34,547 nt of DNA from Mesorhizobium sp. M7A.F.Ca.US.006.01.1.1 (GTDB lineage Bacteria; Pseudomonadota; Alphaproteobacteria; Rhizobiales; Rhizobiaceae), in assembly GCF_003997935.1 (NCBI RefSeq), contig NZ_RZQL01000040.1:1-34547 (forward strand), given 5' to 3'. Numbering within the stretch: position 1 is the stretch's first letter; every line of letters starts with the position of its first letter. Positions 14,454-23,039 of this stretch are shown here, in pieces. The notes below the pieces were generated by a model. It did no database searches, had not been told where the DNA came from, and saw only the letters and a program-made list of their open reading frames with translations. The position numbers and the translations under genes are program-made.

Positions 14454-17218
14454 TTGTCACCACATTCCTGTTTCGAGCCGCAGGCAAGCTTCGAACGCAT
14501 AAGTTCATTCTCGAAATAGAGCCGCAACCAAAGGGCATAGCCGAAATCTTGCGACCAGTAGAATCGTCTTATCGTCGCGCTAAGGTCATTGTGATACAGA
14601 AGCGGAGGTGTGTGGCTCAACAAGGAAAAGTCATCGGCCGCAATATCCTTCAGCAACTGGGCCGTGCGTTGATAGGTCTCGGATGAGCCGGCATGGCTTT
14701 CCATTTGCCGAAGCGCGCCTGCGGCCCGAACCCAGATGTCTTGGCCGGGAATGTCGGACTGCAATCGCGATTGCGGAACCGGCGGCACGCAGCCGGCTTT
14801 TTCCAGGTCCGCCAACCGCAGCGTCGGCATGAGGGGCGCATCGGCATAGTAAACCCAGATATCGTCATCGCCGGCCTTCTTAGAGAGGGCTTCGCACAGC
14901 GACCGCGCGGCGGGTTTGTCCACTCGGTCAAGAAGGAGGAAGATGTGCATCTGGATTGCGGCATCCGCAGGATTAGGGTCGTGCCCCGGGTCGAGGCATT
15001 GGTACTTGTCCCTTGTCGCAAGCCAGGTCTGGTAAAGCCCGTCAGCCCGCCTGAATTGCGTGATGGTGGCAAGCGCGGGTTGCAGCAGTTCGCGCTTGTC
15101 GCTGGGCGCAACCCGCCACGCCAGGGCTGTGTCGTCCGAATCGGGCGTGATGGCGCAGCCAAGCGTGCCGATCGTGGGCGCATCCGGCCGACCATGATAG
15201 CGCACAAGGCCACTTTCCTCGATCTGTGCAGACAGGAACTGCCGCGCTCCTGCAAGCATGTCGCTCACGCCGGCGGCTTCGGCCACCGGGCTCGCCACGT
15301 CAAGCATGACGGCGTTGAGATAGGTATTGAGTTCCAGGCGCGGCTGCTCGAACCGGCTCGCGCTGGTATAGGATGTAAGCCAGTAGCCGCCGGCCTGCTG
15401 ATCGTTCGCGAGCATCTGCCTGGCGTGCCGCGCCGCGCTGGGCAGATCGCTGACATGCTCAACTGCAACTTTGTCCTCAGGAACAAGGAAAGAGACCTGC
15501 TTGAGCAGGCGCGGGTCGCCACCCTGGGTCGCGCGCACCAGAACCGCCAGCAAATGCTCGCCCGGCGTTATATGATCAATCGGGATGGTCACGCGCCAGC
15601 CAGCCGGGCTCGATTGTCCCAAAGCCTTCTCTACATCGGCTCTGCCAAAGAAATCCCTGGTTCCACCCAGCTGCCGGCCGTCGATCAGCACACCGACATC
15701 GGCTGGAGAGTGATTGTTGGTGAGCGCCCATCCCAGGATCTCGAGCTGTCGGCCTGCTTCGGCGCCGACGGCTTGACCTGCGGGCAAGATGTTAACGGCG
15801 TCGATGTTGCCTGTTAAATCGACAACGAGGTCGGCGCGCACATGCGGGTGAGAGAGTTCGGCGATGAAGGCCGCGTTATGAATGTCCCAGGCCGGCCGCA
15901 TTCTGTCCGGGCCCTGGGTCGAGATAACGGGCATGTCGAAAATGCCAGTATACCAGAAAGCGCCGATCGCCTGGGTTGAGACCGCCGCCAGCGATGCAAG
16001 GCCGAACGCCGCGCGACCGCTGCGCAACAGAGCTGTCACAACCGGCGGGAGCATCCATATCAGCATGGGCAACATATCGGTAAGCCATCGCGGCCCCCAC
16101 GACATGCCTTGCCGCCAGTCGATCATGGCGTAGAACAACACCTGCACGATCATCGAGCAACCGACTGCCGCCGTTAGACCTCGTCCCGGCTGTTCAGCCG
16201 CGATGCGGCGGAAAAAAATCGGGACAAACAGCAAGAACGGGGAGAAGACGAAGAGGCCTCGAGTCGGGCTGAAAAGCAGACCCGCGATACCGCCCATCAA
16301 GCTGTCATTTAAATCGCCGACCCCGACATGCACTGCATAAGCACCCGCAATATTGCCGACGAGCATGACATTGTAGGCAAGGGTTAGAGCGACGGGGACC
16401 ATGCCTGAAAAAACGAGCAGTGCTCTCATGCGGCCAGCCCACCACAGGCCATAGATACCCAAGCCTGCAGCCAGTATGGCATCCGGCTGGCGGTTGGCCG
16501 CAATAAGCGCGCAGAGCAGACCGGCGAGCAGGACCCGCCACGGCTTGGCAGGGCCTGTAAGCAAAAGCATTGTGCCTATGACCAGCAACTGCGCCAGGCC
16601 ATGCATCCAGAGGGCCTGACTGCTGATGACCCATGTCGTGGTGCCGAATGCATAGAGCAAGCTCAGAATGGCTGCCCACCCTTCATCGGTCCTGCGCCGA
16701 AGCAGCAAGTAGAGCAGCCCCACAGAGACCGCCGCTATCGAAGAAGCGCAGAGCTTTTCCATGATGCGGGCGAGCTTGTCCAACAGCAGCGGGTCGGAAC
16801 CATGTCGGTCCAGATAGATGACAGCCGGCAGATAGAGTGGGGAGAGGACGACGGGAACAACGATGGGAAATTTCGATACGTAATCGCCCCCCCGAACCTT
16901 CACGATCCAATGGGCATTGTAAGTCTTGTCCGGCGTTGACGGAGGCTTTCGGCCCTGAGCGACCAGGTCTAGGATCGGGTTCAGGGTCAGGCTGTGATTC
17001 TGCCAGATTGAAAAGGGCAGATAGCGCGCTGCGAAGCTGTCCGCTGCCGCGATCGAGCGCATATTCGCGTTGAAGACCAGGAGGGAGAGGAGCCCGAGGA
17101 GCAAAGCGATCGCAACATCGCGTGCGCGGATGCGTCGAAAAGCCGGCGTCGATACCATCTGGCTCGGAACGCGGGCGGTCATTGCCACGATCAACGATCT
17201 TTCCCGTTCAAAGCTCAT
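14450..17218 (-). CDS. Large GT-C-like membrane protein with soluble Ig-like and alpha/alpha-toroid-like domains
   Basis: The product has about 922 residues from ATG 17218 (a TTG at 17239 is the alternative; neither has a strong ribosome-binding site). The first half (encoded roughly 17.1-15.9 kb) has a dozen or so membrane helices and an acidic residue in the first outer loop ('SIAAADSFAARYLPFS'), as in GT-C glycosyltransferases that use lipid-phosphate sugars. A beta-rich segment follows (about 15.8-15.4 kb; 'LEILGWALTNNHSPADVGVLIDGRQLG', 'TPGEHLLAVLVRA'), resembling Ig-like domains attached to glycosyltransferases. The last 330 residues are helical with 'PDSDDTALAW' and 'RRADGLYQTWL', reminiscent of alpha/alpha-toroid folds. 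The gene is coupled to the UbiA gene. Role inferred: periplasmic sugar transfer from a polyprenyl carrier. Confidence 0.7.
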   Translation of the reverse strand: MSFERERSLIVAMTARVPSQMVSTPAFRRIRARDVAIALLLGLLSLLVFNANMRSIAAADSFAARYLPFSIWQNHSLTLNPILDLVAQGRKPPSTPDKTYNAHWIVKVRGGDYVSKFPIVVPVVLSPLYLPAVIYLDRHGSDPLLLDKLARIMEKLCASSIAAVSVGLLYLLLRRRTDEGWAAILSLLYAFGTTTWVISSQALWMHGLAQLLVIGTMLLLTGPAKPWRVLLAGLLCALIAANRQPDAILAAGLGIYGLWWAGRMRALLVFSGMVPVALTLAYNVMLVGNIAGAYAVHVGVGDLNDSLMGGIAGLLFSPTRGLFVFSPFLLFVPIFFRRIAAEQPGRGLTAAVGCSMIVQVLFYAMIDWRQGMSWGPRWLTDMLPMLIWMLPPVVTALLRSGRAAFGLASLAAVSTQAIGAFWYTGIFDMPVISTQGPDRMRPAWDIHNAAFIAELSHPHVRADLVVDLTGNIDAVNILPAGQAVGAEAGRQLEILGWALTNNHSPADVGVLIDGRQLGGTRDFFGRADVEKALGQSSPAGWRVTIPIDHITPGEHLLAVLVRATQGGDPRLLKQVSFLVPEDKVAVEHVSDLPSAARHARQMLANDQQAGGYWLTSYTSASRFEQPRLELNTYLNAVMLDVASPVAEAAGVSDMLAGARQFLSAQIEESGLVRYHGRPDAPTIGTLGCAITPDSDDTALAWRVAPSDKRELLQPALATITQFRRADGLYQTWLATRDKYQCLDPGHDPNPADAAIQMHIFLLLDRVDKPAARSLCEALSKKAGDDDIWVYYADAPLMPTLRLADLEKAGCVPPVPQSRLQSDIPGQDIWVRAAGALRQMESHAGSSETYQRTAQLLKDIAADDFSLLSHTPPLLYHNDLSATIRRFYWSQDFGYALWLRLYFENELMRSKLACGSKQECGDK

Positions 17219-17315
17219 AGACGTGTAGCGCTCGTACAACGATCGCGTTGCGGCTTCAACCCGACATAAAAATATTTAGATCATACCGGGTTGCCGGCGA
17301 TTTGGGGGATCAAGA

Positions 17316-18104
17316 TTGCCACTGTTGAAAGCGCACACTGTGAGGCGGGTAAATCTGATAGGCATCGGAGCCCCAAGGACCGCAACCAGCAGTCTGGCAT
17401 GGATGCTGCGCGGGACGGGAAAGGTCTTCGTCCCCGAAGAGAAAGAGATGAATGGCTTCGGCATCGACGCGAATGTAACCGAAAGCGTGTACGACATGCG
17501 CTTCTCGGAGGCGACGACTGAGCATCGCTATCTCGCCGACATTTCTCCCGTCTATCTTTCAAGCATCCCGGTGGCGGAGGCGATAAAAGCCTACAATCCG
17601 GACGCGAAAATCATCGCAACGCTCAGGGACCCTGTCAGCCGAGTGATTTCACAGTACAGGCACATGAAGGGGAAGATAGATCCGTCTTTGGGTCCCGAAC
17701 TTAAACTCGATATAAATTCCTATATCAGAAAGGGGGTGGCGGATATATATAATAATAAATTGGAAGATAACTCGTGGTATTCCGCAGCAATGAATATAAA
17801 CCACTCATTTTACGGAAGGCATTTGCAAGCTTATTACCAGAGATTCCCCAAAAACCAGATGCTTGTGCTGGTCTATGAGGACCTAATGCGATGGCGCCCG
17901 TTCCACCGGGGTCTCTGGGCTCGGCAATTGCAGCGCTTCCTGGGAGTCAATGTAAACCAGGAGTACCGCGACAACCGCGCCGTAGGGTTCGAAACGAAAA
18001 TCGCTGACGATATGGCAGTCGATTTGAAAAAGCTGTTCGCGGCGGACGTGTCCACGACCAGCGACCTGATCGGCCGCGACCTGGCCAGGCTATGGGGATA
18101 TTAG
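17316..18104 (+). CDS. PAPS-dependent sulfotransferase
   Basis: The 262-residue product has the PAPS 5'-phosphosulfate loop GAPRTATSSLAWML near residues 18-31 and the 3'-phosphate motif ATLRDPVSRVISQYRHMK near 105, the standard pair of the sulfotransferase fold. No signal peptide is present, so it acts in the cytoplasm on a nucleotide- or lipid-linked sugar. The start codon is TTG at 17316 with GGGGGA six bases before it; no ATG fits the N-terminal motif. The stretch 17730-17770 is unusually A/T-rich (ATATATATAATAATAAAT), unlike neighbouring genes and consistent with transfer. It converges on the GDP-mannose dehydratase gene with ten bases between stops. With the chimera at 10884-12578 it gives two sulfotransferases in the island. 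Confidence 0.85.
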   Translation: MPLLKAHTVRRVNLIGIGAPRTATSSLAWMLRGTGKVFVPEEKEMNGFGIDANVTESVYDMRFSEATTEHRYLADISPVYLSSIPVAEAIKAYNPDAKIIATLRDPVSRVISQYRHMKGKIDPSLGPELKLDINSYIRKGVADIYNNKLEDNSWYSAAMNINHSFYGRHLQAYYQRFPKNQMLVLVYEDLMRWRPFHRGLWARQLQRFLGVNVNQEYRDNRAVGFETKIADDMAVDLKKLFAADVSTTSDLIGRDLARLWGY

Positions 18105-18114
18105 ATCGCTGCTG

Positions 18115-19155
18115 CTAGAACCCTGCCGCATGGTTCGACGAGACCCGTTGCATGTCAGCCTCAACCATCTCGGCGACCAGATCCTCCAGTCGAACCGTGG
18201 GACTCCAGCCAAGCACCTCTTTGGCGCGCGAAGAGTCGCCGACAAGTAGGTCGACTTCCAATGGCCTGTAGAAAGCCGGGTCAACAGATACAACGACTTT
18301 TCCGGTAGTCCGGTCGATACCTTGCTCGTTGTGCCCCGTTCCTTGCCAATCCAGAAAGATGCCGCAGGCTTTCGCGGCCATCTCGACAAATTCACGAACC
18401 GTGTGCGTTCTCCCGGTCGCCACAACGAAATCCATTACAGGCGTCGTTTGCAGCATCCTCCACATTGCATCGACGTAATCTCGCGCGTGGCCCCAATCTC
18501 TTTTCGCCTCTAGATTTCCGACCCGCAGAGGCCCTTCGCCGCGCAACGCATACTTGGCCATACCAAGTGTTACTTTTCGAGGAAGAAACTCCACGCCCCT
18601 CAGAGGCGACTCGTGATTGAAGAGGATCCCGCTACAGCAATGCAAGCCATACGCCTCTCTGTAGTTCACAACAGTCCAATGCGCGAACAGCTTGGCCACT
18701 CCATAAGGGCTGCGCGGATAGAAGGGAGTTCTTTCGTTTTGCGGGACCTCTTGCACTTTACCAAACATTTCGGACGTCGAAGCCTGGTAGAATTTAGCTT
18801 CTGGGACGACAGATCTAACGCCTTCCAGCAGTCTCAATGTTCCGATCGCGGTCACCTGAGATGTATAGATTGGCTGTCTAAACGAATCTCCGACAAAACT
18901 CTGAGCCGCAAGATTGTATATCTCATCAGGCTGGACATTCTCCAGCACCGCACGCACGTTTGAGTCCTCGGTCAGTTCCATCGACACGAATTCGATATCT
19001 CGCAGAACCTGCAGATCCTGGAGACGCCATGTGCCTATCCCCGACGTGCGGCGCATGGAGCCCACCACACGGTATCCCTTGTCGAGAAGCAGCTTTGATA
19101 AATAAGCTCCATCCTGCCCCGTGATGCCCGTTATCAAAGCGGTCTTATTTGCCAC
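18115..19155 (-). CDS. gmd: GDP-mannose 4,6-dehydratase
   Basis: The 346-residue extended short-chain dehydrogenase has the NADP-binding GITGQDG (residues 10-16), STSEMFG (126-132) and the catalytic Tyr151-x3-Lys155 in SPYGVAK. 'FNHESPLRG' and 'DWGHARDYVDAMWRML' are near-invariant in this family. It converts GDP-mannose to GDP-4-keto-6-deoxy-mannose, the branch point for GDP-fucose, GDP-rhamnose and GDP-perosamine; none of the enzymes for those next steps lies in the window. The start is GTG at 19155 with AAGGAAA seven bases upstream; the frame is open to 19218 without support. It is divergent from the two-domain glycosyltransferase gene. Confidence 0.95.
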   Translation of the reverse strand: MANKTALITGITGQDGAYLSKLLLDKGYRVVGSMRRTSGIGTWRLQDLQVLRDIEFVSMELTEDSNVRAVLENVQPDEIYNLAAQSFVGDSFRQPIYTSQVTAIGTLRLLEGVRSVVPEAKFYQASTSEMFGKVQEVPQNERTPFYPRSPYGVAKLFAHWTVVNYREAYGLHCCSGILFNHESPLRGVEFLPRKVTLGMAKYALRGEGPLRVGNLEAKRDWGHARDYVDAMWRMLQTTPVMDFVVATGRTHTVREFVEMAAKACGIFLDWQGTGHNEQGIDRTTGKVVVSVDPAFYRPLEVDLLVGDSSRAKEVLGWSPTVRLEDLVAEMVEADMQRVSSNHAAGF

Positions 19156-19242
19156 AGCCCGTTTCCTTGCGATTGTGGATTTCCCCTGTCGTGGGCTATG
19201 GCAACGTTTGGATGCCAAGGCAAAGGAAGATTCGGGCCCAGC

Positions 19243-21804
19243 ATGAGGAATGCGTTCTTTACGATTTCATCGTGGAACTATCTCCACTATTCGCGGACGC
19301 TTGCGTCTTCGTTTGCTCGCCACCATCCAGACTTCTCACGCATACTTGCCATCGCTGACACACCTCGAAACGACATGCAACAGGGCGCCTTCCCCGAATT
19401 CGACGCTCATATTTTTTTCGACGAACTCGATCTGCCGGATCGTCGTTCCTTCAGTTTTCGCTACGATGTGGTGGAACTGAATACGGCCATCAAGCCTACG
19501 GTATTCCGGCGGCTTTTTGCCGAAGGTTTTGACCGCGTGATTTACCTTGATCCGGATATCTTCGCCTATCGTCGCTTCGACGAAATATTGCGGGCATTCG
19601 ACGAGGGAGCGACTTCCATCCTGACGCCGCATTCCCTCGCCCCCAATCTCCATTCCGAGAGCCCAAACGACCTGACCTTTATGCGATCCGGCATTTACAA
19701 TCTGGGATTTTTGGCCCTCGCCAGGACAGGCGAGACGTCGGCTTTGCTGGAATGGTGGGAGTCGCGTCTGCAAAACGAGTGCGTCACCGATCGCCTCAGC
19801 GACGGGATTTTCGTTGACCAGAAATTCATGGACCTGTGGCCCGCCTATTGCCCAGGCACATACATCCTGCGCGACCCAGCTTACAACGTGGCGTACTGGA
19901 ACCTGGACACCCGCACGATCAAAGCCAAGAATGAGAACTACGAGGTCAACGGCTCGCCACTCGCCTTCTTCCATTTCAGCGGGATCACTCCCGGCGACAG
20001 GGGCGTCCTGTCGAAGCACCAGCAGCGATGGAAGCCAACATCTACGGAAGCGTTGGCAAGCCTCACAGCGGGTTATCATGACCAGTTGGAAGGTTTCGGG
20101 GCAAGCAGTTTTTCTTCAGTTCCCTATGGCTTCGGGACGTTCTCCGACGGCACCAAGATTCCGAAACTGGCGCGAATTCTCTTTCGTGAGAAGCTCGAGC
20201 CTTTCGAGGGCGATCCTTTCACTCTGATGCCGGACCATCTGGACCGTCCAGCCGGCATCAAGCCCAACCCCGGTGGTGTGGTCACACAGCTTGCGCACGC
20301 ACTCTGGACGACGAGGCGCGACCTACAATCCTACTTCCCTCTCCAAGAGGGGAAATCCCAGATAAACTACGCCGACTGGTATATCGCCGGTGGCGCGACG
20401 TCGGCAGGGATTCCTCCCAGGTTCACGCAAACTGTCGCCAAGAGAATCCGCCAACTAGGTCACGGAACTGCAGATGTTTCCGCCACAGAAAAATCGGTGA
20501 TCGCGCCGCGTATCGCGCGCCGCGCTTACCGGACTCTCATGAAAGCCCAGCCTCACATTCGCTGGCTCTATAGAATGGTACCACCGGCCAAGCGAAAGCA
20601 ATTTCTCGATGCGATGTTCAGGCATGCGTGGCCCGCAAATTTCGACACGACATCGAAGGCCACCCTTGGGCCCGGCCTGTCCCTGATCGGTTATCCATTT
20701 TCAGAAACGGGCGTGGGTGAAGCAATGCGCTCGCTCGCTCGTTCAGTCGACGGTGCCAACATCACCTATGATGTCACGAACTTTGACGAGCAGGTTCTTT
20801 CGTCAAGGAGGGATAGAGCCCTGACGTCTCGTATCGTTGTTCGACCGTCCAAAATGGTGAACGTTTTCTGCGTAAACGCCGACATGCTGGGGTCAACCAT
20901 TCATGGCATTGGCGGGGGTGTTCTCCAAAACAGATACAACATCGTCAGGCCTTTCTGGGAACTGCCTTCGATCCACCCGCAATGGCTGAACAGTCTGCAA
21001 CATATGGACGAAATCTGGGCCCCGACCGCCTTCGTTCGGGATGCCTTCATGGCCGGTACCGACCGCCCCGTTGTGCATATTCCGGTGGCTATATCCGTCC
21101 CACCCGACATCGAGGCGAGTCGTGAGCGTTTCAAGATTCCAAAGAATTTCACCGCATTTCTGTTTTCATTCGATTTTTCGTCCTACCCGGACCGGAAGAA
21201 CCCGGACGCTGTTTTACAAGCCTACCTGCGCGCGTTCGGGCATGATCGAAATCGACGGGTTTCTTTGGTTATCAAGACGATGGGTAACAGCCCCCACAAG
21301 CGAACAATTCTGAATTCAATTCGTAGCCTGGCGCAGACCGACAACAGGGTTGTGTTGATTGATGAGGTTCTCACTCGAACCGAAACCTATTGTCTGACAA
21401 AATCGTGCGATGTCTTTGTCTCGTTGCATCGCTCGGAGGGCTTCGGGTTGGGAATTGCCGAAGCCATGGCCATGGGCAAAGCCGTTGTTGCAACAGACTT
21501 TTCGGGAAGTAAGGATTTTGTTGGCACGCAGACGGGGTTTCCTATTCCATACCGATTGATCGGCGTCGAACCCGATCAATACCCCTATTTCATCGAAGGC
21601 CAGAAATGGGCCGATCCCGACATAGATGAAGCCGCTCGGGTCATGGCGCAACTTGCCGACAACGTTGAGGTCGTGGCCGCTATGGGCGAGCGTGCTCGGA
21701 GGTACATGGCCGCGGTGCACAGCCCCGAGGCGGTCGGCAAGGTGATCGCTAGTCGCCTTCAAGACATCCAAGGATATAGGAATTCAATTTTGGATACCTA
21801 TTGA
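19243..21804 (+). CDS. Two-domain glycosyltransferase: GT8-like domain plus GT4 domain
   Basis: From ATG 19243 the product has 853 residues; an ATG at 19198 would add 15 residues with no better ribosome-binding site, and family likeness seems to begin at MRNAFFTISSWNYLHY. Residues 1-280 look like a GT-A nucleotide-sugar transferase with the metal-binding Asp-x-Asp in VIYLDPDIFAY (103-105). Residues from about 495 onward form a GT4 (GT-B) domain with 'LIGYPFSETGVGEAMRSLA' near its start and the EX7E motif in SEGFGLGIAEAMAMGKAV. A linker of about 200 residues joins them. The enzyme should add two different sugars in sequence to a growing surface glycan, in the cytoplasm. No signal peptide is seen. 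Confidence 0.87.
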   Translation: MRNAFFTISSWNYLHYSRTLASSFARHHPDFSRILAIADTPRNDMQQGAFPEFDAHIFFDELDLPDRRSFSFRYDVVELNTAIKPTVFRRLFAEGFDRVIYLDPDIFAYRRFDEILRAFDEGATSILTPHSLAPNLHSESPNDLTFMRSGIYNLGFLALARTGETSALLEWWESRLQNECVTDRLSDGIFVDQKFMDLWPAYCPGTYILRDPAYNVAYWNLDTRTIKAKNENYEVNGSPLAFFHFSGITPGDRGVLSKHQQRWKPTSTEALASLTAGYHDQLEGFGASSFSSVPYGFGTFSDGTKIPKLARILFREKLEPFEGDPFTLMPDHLDRPAGIKPNPGGVVTQLAHALWTTRRDLQSYFPLQEGKSQINYADWYIAGGATSAGIPPRFTQTVAKRIRQLGHGTADVSATEKSVIAPRIARRAYRTLMKAQPHIRWLYRMVPPAKRKQFLDAMFRHAWPANFDTTSKATLGPGLSLIGYPFSETGVGEAMRSLARSVDGANITYDVTNFDEQVLSSRRDRALTSRIVVRPSKMVNVFCVNADMLGSTIHGIGGGVLQNRYNIVRPFWELPSIHPQWLNSLQHMDEIWAPTAFVRDAFMAGTDRPVVHIPVAISVPPDIEASRERFKIPKNFTAFLFSFDFSSYPDRKNPDAVLQAYLRAFGHDRNRRVSLVIKTMGNSPHKRTILNSIRSLAQTDNRVVLIDEVLTRTETYCLTKSCDVFVSLHRSEGFGLGIAEAMAMGKAVVATDFSGSKDFVGTQTGFPIPYRLIGVEPDQYPYFIEGQKWADPDIDEAARVMAQLADNVEVVAAMGERARRYMAAVHSPEAVGKVIASRLQDIQGYRNSILDTY

Positions 21805-22065
21805 CGTTCGCCAGGGACGTCAGCGGACCGGCAGCTTCCCGGTAGTTGTTCCAGAACCGGACAGGTCCGCTTCCGGCCCCCAAAAAGGCGACATCAAAGC
21901 ATCTGCTCGGTAACGTCTGCTGTTGCGCTTGGCACAAGGTGGGCCGATCCGGGGACGTCATTTACTAGCCACAAGACGAGTTCGGGTTGGTGATCATCGC
22001 CGACGAACGACCTTTCACCTCACGGCTGCGAACGTCTCGCAGCTCGGCCCTGAGGCGCGTGGCCC
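21805..22065. other. Intergenic region at the right edge of the glycan island
   Basis: These 261 bases separate the two-domain glycosyltransferase from the converging beta-propeller gene. I found no gene, tRNA, direct repeat or clear terminator. A short minus-strand frame (21749-21961) begins inside the region and reads into the glycosyltransferase gene; it lacks a convincing start and resembles no family I know. Confidence 0.5.
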
Positions 22066-22926
22066 TCAATCGAGCTGCAGTGCCGCCACTTCGCCCTGGT
22101 TCATCAACGGCACATAAAGGATAGATTTTCCATCCGTGCCGATGTCGGCGCTGCCCGGCTTGAAATGCGCCACCGCTTCCGGTGCGGCGCCGGCTTGATA
22201 GCGGTAGAGCGCGCCGGTCATGTAGGCGGTGGCGTAGATCGTATCGCCGATGGCAATGACGCCGTCGAGGTCGGCGAATTTCTGGGCGCCCGGCAAGGGC
22301 GAAACCACCTTGCTTGAAAGGTTGACCGACAGCAGGCCACCTGGCTCAGCCGTGCTGAAGTCGGGCTTGATGCCCTTGCCCCAGGAGGCGACGATCAGCC
22401 TATCGCCATCGGCGAAGACGCCGTTGGGCGAAGCCAGCATCGCGTTCTTGACGAATAACTCCGGCCGGTCGCCGTCGATGCGGTAGATGGCGTCGGCCAG
22501 CATATCGGTGACATAGACCTTGCCGGATTGGTCTGAAGTCATGTCGTTGAGGAAGACGGCGTTCGGCACCGTGATGCTGGCGATGAGCTTGCCGCTGGCG
22601 AGGTCGACGACGCGGACTTTGGTGATGTCGGCGACATAGAGCTTGCCGCCCGAGATCGCCATGCCCTTGGGTGCGTCCATGCCGTCGGTCCAGTGTTGGG
22701 TGACCGTCTTGCCGTCCAGCGACAGCACGGAGAGATAGCCGTTGCCGTCGGCGTCGCCGGGATTGCCTGATATGTTGGAGACGATGATGCGCTTGTGGAT
22801 GGCATCGAACAGGGCTGATTCCGGCTGTTCGAGACCGGTGGCGCGCCAGAGTTCGCCGGCCTCGGCGGCAGGCGCGGCCGCGATGCCGATGACGGCGAGA
22901 AAGGCCGAGGTAATGAAGGTGTTCAT
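22066..22926 (-). CDS. Secreted SMP-30/gluconolactonase-like beta-propeller protein
   Basis: The 286-residue product has a signal peptide (MNTFITSAFLAVIGIAAAPAAEA, cleavage likely after AEA) and then repeats of the kind 'GKLYVADITKVRVVDLASGKL' and 'GKVYVTDMLADAIYRIDGD', giving a six-bladed beta-propeller as in SMP-30/gluconolactonase proteins. Asn and Asp residues in 'FLNDMTSDQSG' and 'SPNGVFADGDRL' lie where this fold binds a metal. It is expected in the periplasm; lactone hydrolysis is possible but unproven. The ATG at 22926 has a GGAGAG sequence upstream. The gene is divergent from the HTH regulator at 23040-23837, and the shared 113-base gap contains a palindromic operator, so that regulator probably controls it. 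Confidence 0.82.
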   Translation of the reverse strand: MNTFITSAFLAVIGIAAAPAAEAGELWRATGLEQPESALFDAIHKRIIVSNISGNPGDADGNGYLSVLSLDGKTVTQHWTDGMDAPKGMAISGGKLYVADITKVRVVDLASGKLIASITVPNAVFLNDMTSDQSGKVYVTDMLADAIYRIDGDRPELFVKNAMLASPNGVFADGDRLIVASWGKGIKPDFSTAEPGGLLSVNLSSKVVSPLPGAQKFADLDGVIAIGDTIYATAYMTGALYRYQAGAAPEAVAHFKPGSADIGTDGKSILYVPLMNQGEVAALQLD

Positions 22927-22962
22927 GACTGCTCTCCTGTGATGACGGCGAATAGCTATGAT

Positions 22963-23013
22963 TTTCGATACTTTCCGGAAAGGTCGATTAGCGCTAGTAT
23001 CGAAATTCGATAC
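22963..23013. promoter_or_regulatory. Palindromic operator between the propeller and HTH regulator genes
   Basis: GTATCGAAATTCGATAC (22997-23013) is a perfect 17-base inverted repeat. The same half-site appears again as TTTCGATAC at 22963-22971, so three half-sites face both divergent promoters. The palindrome lies 27 bases before the regulator's start and 71 bases before the propeller gene. Binding and auto-control by the adjacent XRE-type protein is the simplest reading and is inferred. Confidence 0.65.
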
Positions 23014-23039
23014 GAAACCGCCGGCTAGAGGTGCATCCG

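Noticed and set aside
14693..15817. Plus-strand frame of 374 codons opposite the GT-C-like gene.
   Set aside because: The opposite strand carries a coherent membrane and soluble protein coupled to the next gene; this frame shows no domain.
9688..21804. Direct repeats or a tRNA as attachment sites for the glycan island.
   Set aside because: I compared the two edges and found no matching repeat or integrase gene; exchange by homologous recombination is the simpler explanation.
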